Assembly: GCF_001027285.1 (NCBI RefSeq)
Contig: NZ_CP011509.1
Span: 12,238,501 to 12,302,500, forward strand
DNA length: 64,000 bases
Direction of reading: 5' to 3'
Origin: Archangium gephyra
Lineage (GTDB): Bacteria > Myxococcota > Myxococcia > Myxococcales > Myxococcaceae
Shown here: one piece after another, positions 58,304 to 64,000 of the stretch
How positions within the stretch are numbered: the first letter of the stretch is position 1
How the letters are laid out: each line of letters starts with the position of its first letter
Notes under the pieces: model-generated
Seen by the model: only the letters and a program-made list of their open reading frames with translations
Database searches by the model: none
Told to the model about the DNA's origin: nothing
Made by a program: the position numbers and the translations under genes

Positions 58304-59605
58304 TCACCCCTCGGGCGGGCGGACCACCAGCACGGGCCGGTCGGCGCGCGCCATGACCTCCTTGGCCACCGAGCCCATCAGCGTCTTCTTCAGCCCTCCG
58401 CGCCCGTGGGTGCCCACGCAGATGACATCCGCGGACAGACGCTCGGCGGCCTTGAGCAGCGCCGTCGCCACGTCCTGGCCCGACAGCACCTCCACCTGCA
58501 CCTTGCGGCCCTGGGAATCCGCGTCCCGGGGCAGCAGCTGATGCAGCCGCTGCCGCAAGTCCCGCTCCTGCTCAATCGCCTGCCGCGGGTTGTCCGCCAC
58601 CGTCACCACGTACACCGTGCCCCCGTTGGGCAGCAGCGAGAAGGCATACGGAATGGCCCGGTTCGCCGCGTCCGAGAAGTCCGTGGCCACCAGCACCGAG
58701 CCCAACGCCGGAATGGGCGCCGCCGAGCCCCGCGCCGACACCTCCACCGGCACGCTCGCCACCGACATCTTCGCCAGCCGCAGCGCGTGGTGCGACACGC
58801 TCCACAGCTTGCCCAGCGCCCGCCGCTGGTGCGTTCCCACCACCAACAGGTCCACCTGCTCGTCCGCCGCCAGCGCCACCAGGTGGTCCGCGATGCGCCC
58901 CACCCCCGGCTCCAGCCTCAACCGCGCCGGCGCCTGCCCCATCGCCTCCAGCGGCGACACCAGCGAGCGCACCTCCTGCTCCAGCGCACGCTTCAACTCG
59001 GGCGTCACGTCCTGGAAGGACGGCGGCTGCGCCAGCCCCATCCGCTGGTACTCCTCGTGCGGCCAGTAGATGCGCCCGGCCACCACCTCCACCGGGCCAT
59101 AGCGCCGCAGCCCCTGCAGCCAGTCCCGCGCCGCCTCGAAGGGCAGCGAGCGGTCCACCCCCAGCATCACCTTCAGCGGGCGCGTCCCCTTCACCCACGC
59201 CTCGAAGGGCTCCGCCTCGCGCACCACCAGCAGCGGCACCGGCAACGCCGTGGCCAGCCGGTCCACCGTGCCGCCCACCCCCAGGAAGGGCGAGGCGCTC
59301 GTCGGCCCCGCCGTCACCACCAGCCCCGCCCCCTTCTCCTGCCCGAAGCGCGCCAGCTCCTCGGCCGGCTCCCCCGTCAGCAACTGGTGGCTCACCCGCG
59401 CCCCCAGCTTCTCCAGCCGCTTCACCTCGTCCATCAGCGCCGACGTCGCCGTGTCCCGCAGCGACTGCCCGAAGGCCCTCGCCAGGTCGCCCGGCAGCAC
59501 GTGCACCAGGAAGAGGGGCTCGTCCATCTTCCGCGCGAGCTCCGCCGCGGCCGTGGCCGCTCGCTGCGCGGCGTCCGAGAAGTGGGTGGCACAAAGGATG
59601 GTCAT
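58304..59605 (-). CDS. Triple universal stress protein (UspA-type)
   Basis: 433 residues made of three Usp domains. The third (about 295-432, starting SVLVATDFSDAANRAIPYAF) keeps the ATP loop GTHGRGGLKKTLMGSVAKEV. The second (about 140-290) reads VVGTHQRRALGKLWSVSHHA, partly degenerate. The first (1-130, ILCATHFSDAAQRAATAAAE) has lost the loop (TAGPTSASPFLGVGG). Usp proteins bind ATP and change under stress. Most have one or two domains. Cytoplasmic. The 250-base gap upstream to the thioredoxin gene shows nothing clear. Confidence 0.9.
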   Translation of the reverse strand: MTILCATHFSDAAQRAATAAAELARKMDEPLFLVHVLPGDLARAFGQSLRDTATSALMDEVKRLEKLGARVSHQLLTGEPAEELARFGQEKGAGLVVTAGPTSASPFLGVGGTVDRLATALPVPLLVVREAEPFEAWVKGTRPLKVMLGVDRSLPFEAARDWLQGLRRYGPVEVVAGRIYWPHEEYQRMGLAQPPSFQDVTPELKRALEQEVRSLVSPLEAMGQAPARLRLEPGVGRIADHLVALAADEQVDLLVVGTHQRRALGKLWSVSHHALRLAKMSVASVPVEVSARGSAAPIPALGSVLVATDFSDAANRAIPYAFSLLPNGGTVYVVTVADNPRQAIEQERDLRQRLHQLLPRDADSQGRKVQVEVLSGQDVATALLKAAERLSADVICVGTHGRGGLKKTLMGSVAKEVMARADRPVLVVRPPEG

Positions 59606-59854
59606 GGCAGCTCCCGCGCAGGCCCAGGGGCCCGGGCCTCAATGAATCAATTCACGTCCCGTGCCGGACTCTAGCCACCCGCGCCGCCTGGGAGCGGGAC
59701 AATTCGCGCCTCGGGCTCTGTAAATGCTGCGCACCCCGTGGAATCCACCGCAAAGCCTGCGTGCCCACCCTCGGAGCACACGGGCGAAGCGCGTTGGCCC
59801 CCGGCTCGCACTCCCCGCATCGCTACCTTCACCGGAGAGGCAAGGGAGGTCCCC

Positions 59855-60304
59855 ATGTTCCGCTGCGCGTCCTGTGGTGCCTTCAACCGTGTCCGGGAGC
59901 CCCGCCCCCCGGGCGAGCCCACGTGCGGCCGGTGTCAGCGTCCGCTCGACCTGTCGGGCAGGCCCCAGGAGGTGGATGGGGACGCGCTGTGGCGCGCCGT
60001 GCAGGCCTCGCCCGTGCCCGTGCTGCTCGACTTGTGGGCCCCCTGGTGTGGGCCCTGCCGCACCGCCGCGCCCATCCTCGACGCCGTGGGCCGCGCCCAG
60101 GCCGGCCGCCTGCTCGTCCTCAAATTGAACACCGAGGAGCAGCCCCAGGCCGCTGGACAGCTCGGCGTGCGCGGCATTCCCACGTTCGTCGTCTTCTCGG
60201 GCGGCCGCGAGGTGGCTCGCCGCAGTGGCCTCATGCCGCGGCCCGAGTTGGAACGGTGGGCGCTCGCCTCGGCCCAGGGTGGAGGACCCTGGGCCTCCGC
60301 GTGA
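59855..60304 (+). CDS. trxC: Thioredoxin 2-like protein with zinc-finger head
   Basis: 149 residues: an N-terminal zinc finger FRCASCGAFNRV ... CGRCQRPLDL (two CxxC pairs), then a thioredoxin domain with active site DLWAPWCGPCRTAAP and the cis-Pro GVRGIPTFVVF. This matches TrxC (thioredoxin 2), the oxidative-stress-linked cytoplasmic disulphide reductase. ATG at 59855 has GGGAGG upstream. A REP-like element begins 2 bases after the stop. Confidence 0.92.
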   Translation: MFRCASCGAFNRVREPRPPGEPTCGRCQRPLDLSGRPQEVDGDALWRAVQASPVPVLLDLWAPWCGPCRTAAPILDAVGRAQAGRLLVLKLNTEEQPQAAGQLGVRGIPTFVVFSGGREVARRSGLMPRPELERWALASAQGGGPWASA

Positions 60305-60306
60305 GC

Positions 60307-60358
60307 AACCCGGGGTCCGGACACCCTCACCCTGTCCCTCTCCCGGAGGGCGAGGGGC
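60307..60358. repeat. REP-like palindromic element, copy 7
   Basis: The long form in reverse: AACCCGGGGTCCGGACACCC, TCACCCTGTCCCTCTCCCGG and AGGGCGAGGGG. It starts 2 bases after the trxC stop and lies in the convergent gap with the SDR gene. Confidence 0.85.
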
Positions 60359-60385
60359 AAGTGTCTCAGTGTCCCTTAGAGTCCC

Positions 60386-61150
60386 TCAGCGTCCGGCGAA
60401 GGTGCCGCCGTCGACGTTGAGCGCGTGGCCCGTGACGAAGGAGGCCGCGTCGGAGCACAGCCACACCACCGCCTCGGCGACTTCATGCGGCTGGCCCACC
60501 CGTCCAATGGGGTGCGTGGCCGCGAGCCGCTCGCCCAGCTCGGGATGGTCCCGGAAGATGTTCTCCACCAGCACGGTGCCGCGGATGACGGCCGGGCACA
60601 CGGCGTTCACGCGGATGTTCTGCTGCGCGTACTCGAGCGCCGCCGTCTTCGTGAGGCCGAGCACCCCGTGCTTGCTCGCGGTGTACGAGCCGAGTCCCTT
60701 GGTTCCAATCAGCCCGGCCATGGAGGACATGTTGACGATGGAGCCACCGCCCTGCGCGAGCATCTGCCGCACCTGGTACTTCATGCACAGCCAGACGGCC
60801 CGGAGGTTGGTGTCCATGACGGAGTCCCACTCCTCCTCGTCATACTCGTGGATGGCCTTGGGCGCGGTGGTGGTGCCCGCGTTGTTGAAGGCCACATCCA
60901 GCCGGCCGTAGTGCTCGACGGTGCCGCGCACGAGCGACTCGACCTCCGAGGCCTTCGTCACGTCCGTGCGGAGGGCGACGGCCTCGCCTCCCTGCTCGCG
61001 GATGAGCGCCACCGTCTCCGCGTTGCCCTCCTGGCCACGGCTGGCGATGACGAGCTTCGCGCCGGCCCGGGCCATGGCGATGGCCGTGGCACGGCCGATC
61101 CCCGAGCTCGCGCCCGTCACCAGCGCGACCTTTCCTTCCAGCTGCCTCAT
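60386..61150 (-). CDS. Short-chain dehydrogenase/reductase
   Basis: 254 residues, classical SDR: TGASSGIGRA cofactor loop (12-21), NNAGTTTAPK, catalytic Ser in VNMSSMAGL and YTASKHG. Arg after the second strand (VIASRGQEG) suggests NADP(H). The C-terminal DGGTFAGR end is usual. Substrate unknown. It starts 3 bases after the peptidase gene stop on the same strand. Confidence 0.92.
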   Translation of the reverse strand: MRQLEGKVALVTGASSGIGRATAIAMARAGAKLVIASRGQEGNAETVALIREQGGEAVALRTDVTKASEVESLVRGTVEHYGRLDVAFNNAGTTTAPKAIHEYDEEEWDSVMDTNLRAVWLCMKYQVRQMLAQGGGSIVNMSSMAGLIGTKGLGSYTASKHGVLGLTKTAALEYAQQNIRVNAVCPAVIRGTVLVENIFRDHPELGERLAATHPIGRVGQPHEVAEAVVWLCSDAASFVTGHALNVDGGTFAGR

Positions 61151-61153
61151 CTG

Positions 61154-62269
61154 TCACTCCTTGAAGATGGCGACCGCGGCGACACCGTCCGGCCCCATGT
61201 AGCCGCGGTACATGCCCGACGAATTGAAGGGCATGGCTACGTTACCCTGCGCATCCATGGCGATCACCCCGCCCTCCCCCCCGGCCTTCACCAGCACATC
61301 CAGCACCACCTGGTTGGCGGACTCGAGCAGCGGTAGGTCCAGGTACTCCATGCGCGAGCAGATGTCGCGAGCGACGGTGTAGCGGATGAAGTACTCGCCA
61401 TGGCCGGTGGCCGAGACGGCGCAGCGCTCGTTGGCGTAGGTGCCAGCGCCGATGACGGGCACATCTCCCACACGCCCGAAGCGCTTGTTGGTCATACCGC
61501 CCGTGGAAGTCCCCGCGGCGAGGTTGCCCGCCTGGTCCAGCGCCACCGCCCCCACCGTGCCGAACTTGTGCTCGCGGCCAGCGGGGTGCTCCCAGAAGGT
61601 CCGCGGGTTCTGGGGCTGGCCCTGCTCGGGCGGCGTCTGCTGCTGCTGCTTCTCGGCCTCCAGCGCGCGCTGCAGGGACTGCCAGCGCTCCTCCGTGTAG
61701 AAGTAGCTCTCCGGGACGAGCTCCACGCCCTGCTGCTTCGCGAACTCCTCGGCGCCCGCGCCAATCATCATCACGTGCGGGGACTGCTCCATCACCGCCC
61801 GCGCCAGCGAGATGGGGTTCTTCACGTGGTGCAGGCCCGCCACGGAGCCGGCCTCGCGGGTGCGCCCGTTCATGATGGCGGCGTCGAGCTCGTTCTTGCC
61901 GTCATGGGTGAAGACGGCGCCCTTGCCCGCGTTGAAGAGGGGCGAGTCCTCCAGGACGCGCACGGCGGCAGTGACGGCATCCAGGCTGGTGCCGCCCTTG
62001 GCGAGGATGGCGTGGCCGGCCTGGAGCGACTCGGCGAGCACGGCGCGCACGGCGGCCTCGCGCTCGGGGGTGAGGGACTCGCGCTTGATGACGCCCGCGC
62101 CGCCGTGGATGACGATGCCCCAGCGCGGGGCGGGTTTGGAGACGTCGTCGGAGGAGTTCATGCGCTTCTCATCTTCTCGTCGAGTGGTCAGGGCGGTGGA
62201 GCAGCCGAGGGGCAGCAGCAGGGCCGCCAGCGTGGCGGCGGAGAGGACACGGCGGAGCGGAGCGGGCAT
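61154..62269 (-). CDS. Isoaspartyl peptidase/L-asparaginase type 2, exported
   Basis: 371 residues. Signal with lipobox-like LAALLLPLGCST, then a Ntn-hydrolase that cuts itself before the Thr of HKFGTVGAVALDQAGNLA. Conserved blocks: IVIHGGAGVI, RVLEDSPLFNAGKGAVFT, MNGRTREAGSVAG and GTSTGGMTNKRFGRVGDVPV. A Gln/Pro-rich stretch (about 205-235) lies just before the cleavage site. It hydrolyses isoaspartyl dipeptides or asparagine; an envelope location suggests peptide salvage. In one operon with the SDR. Confidence 0.92.
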   Translation of the reverse strand: MPAPLRRVLSAATLAALLLPLGCSTALTTRREDEKRMNSSDDVSKPAPRWGIVIHGGAGVIKRESLTPEREAAVRAVLAESLQAGHAILAKGGTSLDAVTAAVRVLEDSPLFNAGKGAVFTHDGKNELDAAIMNGRTREAGSVAGLHHVKNPISLARAVMEQSPHVMMIGAGAEEFAKQQGVELVPESYFYTEERWQSLQRALEAEKQQQQTPPEQGQPQNPRTFWEHPAGREHKFGTVGAVALDQAGNLAAGTSTGGMTNKRFGRVGDVPVIGAGTYANERCAVSATGHGEYFIRYTVARDICSRMEYLDLPLLESANQVVLDVLVKAGGEGGVIAMDAQGNVAMPFNSSGMYRGYMGPDGVAAVAIFKE

Positions 62270-62383
62270 GAGGGGAAGTCCCTGGGGGGTGACGTTCCGC
62301 CCCATCATAAAAGAAACGCCTGGAGGCCCCGGGAAATCTCCCCGTCAGGGCGCGGCGAAGACGACCAGTGCACCGATGCTGAC

Positions 62384-62977
62384 TCACGGGAGCAGGGCCG
62401 GCTCCAGCGTGAACAACGCCCTGAACAGCGTGGCCTCGGCGGGCTCGAAGTGGTCGAGGCACACGCCGGCAACGGGCACCGAGGCCCACTGCACGGGAAG
62501 CGGCTGATAACCGAACACCGACTCGATGGCCCGGGCGACCTTCGATGCGGAGGAAGTGAGCGTCTCGGGCAGCGCTTCGAGGAAGAAGGCGGCAGCCGGG
62601 TTCTCTCGCCTACCTCCGCGGTACCGGTGCTGGGTGCCATAGACGAAATACAGAGGCGCGAGCAGGCTGACGCAGCCCACCACCTCCAGCGAGACCCCAT
62701 CCGCTTTGTCCCCGGGCTCGATGGCCTGGACAGAGCACCGATAGCCACCATCGTGGGTGTAGGCCGTGGCATCTCCCACAACATTTCCTGGGAAGGCGTC
62801 CTCGAGTGCGCCGCGCAGGGTGAGCCATCGGCTCCGGTCCGCCATGGCTTCGTGCCACCTCGAATGAAACCGGTGCCACTCGGGGCTGGCCCCGTGCTCG
62901 TGGTCGTCGAGGGTCCGGCCCGCCGGGTAGTACTGGCGGCAGACCTCCATCAGCTCGGACACCGTGAAGGGCTTCAT
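62384..62977 (-). CDS. Hypothetical protein coupled to exported gene
   Basis: 197 residues, soluble: FTVSELMEVCRQYYPAGRTL, WHRFHSRWHEAMADRSRWLT, DATAYTHDGGYRCSVQAI, LYFVYGTQHRYRGGRREN, and SVPVAGVCLDHFEPAEATLF. No catalytic motif or family recognised. Its ATG overlaps the stop of the upstream exported gene (ATGA). The arrangement looks like effector/immunity pairs in myxobacteria, but the sequence itself does not prove it. Confidence 0.65.
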   Translation of the reverse strand: MKPFTVSELMEVCRQYYPAGRTLDDHEHGASPEWHRFHSRWHEAMADRSRWLTLRGALEDAFPGNVVGDATAYTHDGGYRCSVQAIEPGDKADGVSLEVVGCVSLLAPLYFVYGTQHRYRGGRRENPAAAFFLEALPETLTSSASKVARAIESVFGYQPLPVQWASVPVAGVCLDHFEPAEATLFRALFTLEPALLP

Positions 62978-63456
62978 GGTGTCACCATCGTCAGGACCTC
63001 GACCGGCACCAGTGCCGGATCACAGTCCGCTTTGACTCGCGCACCCACGATGGCCTTCGGCATGCTTCCCTTGAGGATGGCCTTGAACCGTTCACATGCC
63101 ATTCCCGGCAACAGCGCCTTGGACAACGCCGCGTAGGCGGCCAGGTTGGCCTGCTCGGCCGAAACGCGCTGGGCCAATGCGGTCGAGATCTCCATCTCGT
63201 GGCTTCGTAACAGCATCCCGATCTCGAACTGGCACACCACATTCAAACCCGTATTGTCGTTGGTGAGCCTTACGCGGACACAGGCGGCCTGCCAGCCATC
63301 CGGCCCGGAGGGCGCCGTCAGTGGCACGAGCACCTTGAACTGAAAGTGCTCGGGCACCAGCCCTCCCTCCACACGGTTGGAACCACACGTCCCAGGAACC
63401 TGGGCCGCGCCCATCAGCAGGAGCGCCATCACGCAACTGCCCAGGACTCTTCCCAT
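62974..63456 (-). CDS. Small exported protein
   Basis: 160 residues: signal peptide (VMALLLMGAAQVPG) with Cys shortly after, possibly a lipoprotein though the box is imperfect. The mature part has QFKVLVPLTAPSGPDGWQAA, NDNTGLNVVCQFEIGM, NLAAYAALSKALLPGMACER and CDPALVPVEVLTM, with paired cysteines. Family not recognised. Coupled to the downstream soluble gene by ATGA overlap. Its upstream region carries the twin palindromes. Confidence 0.65.
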   Translation of the reverse strand: MGRVLGSCVMALLLMGAAQVPGTCGSNRVEGGLVPEHFQFKVLVPLTAPSGPDGWQAACVRVRLTNDNTGLNVVCQFEIGMLLRSHEMEISTALAQRVSAEQANLAAYAALSKALLPGMACERFKAILKGSMPKAIVGARVKADCDPALVPVEVLTMVTP

Positions 63457-63766
63457 CACGGCCCTCCACACGGTGCCGGAGGCTACGGTGCCGGTAAGGC
63501 CACGCTCAACGCTCCGGGCCCGGTCTTCAACAACTTGTCCTACTGTTGGACACCTTCGCGGTTGACGCGTCAATGCCCGTGCCGGACCGGTCTTTGACGC
63601 GTCAAAACCCCTCGGAACCGGCTCCTCCTGACACGGTTTCCCCCTCGTTCTCCTCTGGAACGCGCCTCGAGCGGCCTCCCGGCACGGTTGCTGCTCTGGG
63701 CCCTCCGCGCACCCCACGTCGGGTGCTGGCTTCCCACGCTCGTCAGGGGAAGCCCCAGGAGCCACC
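63457..63766. other. Divergent regulatory gap, 310 bases
   Basis: It separates the minus-strand exported gene (start 63456) from the plus-strand lipoprotein gene (start 63767). It contains a degenerate copy of the 27-bp palindrome (63531-63557, CAACTTGTCC-TACTGTT-GGAC) and the two TTGACGCGTCAA sites. No gene fits in it. I see no classical -10/-35 pair. Confidence 0.5.
63562..63605. promoter_or_regulatory. Twin perfect palindromes TTGACGCGTCAA
   Basis: Two identical 12-bp palindromes at 63562-63573 and 63594-63605, 32 bp start to start, about three helical turns, so both face the same side of the DNA. Classic layout for cooperative binding of two dimers of a repressor or activator. They lie 106-149 bases upstream of the exported gene and 162-205 bases upstream of the lipoprotein gene. 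Confidence 0.65.
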
Positions 63767-64000
63767 ATGAATCCATCGTCCACACCCCTTCGCACGGCGC
63801 TCGCACTGCTCATCGCCGTCACCTCGGGCTGCACCCGCAGCGACTCCTCCGTGGAGTCCGCTCGGCCCGAGACCGCCGTGAGCGCCCAGCCCCTCTTCAC
63901 CAACGGCAACTTCGAGGAAGGCACGCTCAATGGCTGGAGCGTCAGCACCTACCTCAATCGCGGCATCACCCTGCCGCCCACCAGCACCTCGGATCTCAAA
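63767..64000 (+). CDS. Lipoprotein, N-terminal part
   Basis: First 78 residues of a gene cut by the window end. Signal with lipobox VTSGCTRS, a Ser/Glu-rich linker, then LFTNGNFEEGTLNGWSVSTY, which resembles the start of carbohydrate-binding or jelly-roll domains (NG.FE.G...GW) found in secreted myxobacterial proteins. GCCCCAGGAG gives a good ribosome-binding site. Confidence 0.8.
   Translation, partial: MNPSSTPLRTALALLIAVTSGCTRSDSSVESARPETAVSAQPLFTNGNFEEGTLNGWSVSTYLNRGITLPPTSTSDLK

Overview
The window looks like chromosomal DNA of a fruiting myxobacterium of the Archangium/Cystobacter/Myxococcus group. This is an inference from very high GC with G/C-ending codons, dense sensor kinases and hybrid response regulators, many lipoproteins, SBBP and D-rich repeat surface proteins, a bacterial GRAS protein, a KaiC-like ATPase and a DUF2380/TIGR02269-type lipoprotein. 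I see no rRNA, tRNA, CRISPR array, prophage or insertion sequence. Only one gap exceeds 300 bases (63457-63766).

Layout. 1-9.5 kb: tail of an SBBP propeller protein, a TonB-dependent receptor behind a perfect 19-nt palindrome, an agmatinase-like enzyme, a CAP-domain protein, an EAD1-TIR protein, a dienelactone hydrolase-like lipoprotein and an FKBP isomerase. 9.7-15 kb: three consecutive sensor kinases, the last two translationally coupled. 15-21 kb: small envelope proteins, tandem-GNAT proteins and a TPR lipoprotein. 21-24.8 kb: two more kinases on the minus strand. 24.9-35 kb: a tight minus-strand set (RnfD/FG-GAP fusion, GNAT, GH3, Rieske oxygenase, zinc-ribbon, MFS) with a divergent desaturase/membrane pair; together these look like an undescribed modification or conjugation pathway for an acyl or aryl acid. 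35-39 kb: exported proteins, including a lipoprotein built of alternating Asp/Cys repeats and a subtilase. 39.2-41.2 kb: a lipoprotein with a HNH-like tail coupled to a small soluble gene (candidate toxin/immunity pair). 41.2-47.4 kb: STAS, PncC/CinA, GRAS, DUF3185, acyl-CoA synthetase and KaiC-like ATPase plus receiver. 47.4-50.6 kb: oligoribonuclease, hydrolase, phosphoribosyltransferase and PRPP synthetase. 50.6-51.6 kb: a TacAT-like toxin-antitoxin module whose toxin frame has no ordinary start codon. 51.6-64 kb: DUF1361, enoyl-CoA hydratase, M1 peptidase, LpxL-type acyltransferase, phosphoesterase, triple Usp protein, thioredoxin, SDR, isoaspartyl peptidase, a coupled exported/soluble pair and the start of a lipoprotein gene.

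Three layers of non-coding structure cross these genes. The first is a dispersed palindromic REP-like element in at least seven copies, mostly just after stop codons, one of them read through inside the GH3 gene. The second is a 27-bp palindrome with two near-identical copies in convergent gaps and one degenerate copy. The third is a set of operator-like palindromes, the best being twin TTGACGCGTCAA sites 32 bp apart and the 19-nt palindrome ahead of the TonB receptor. No homology search was possible: family names come from motif recognition, and start sites from ribosome-binding-site spacing and signal peptides.
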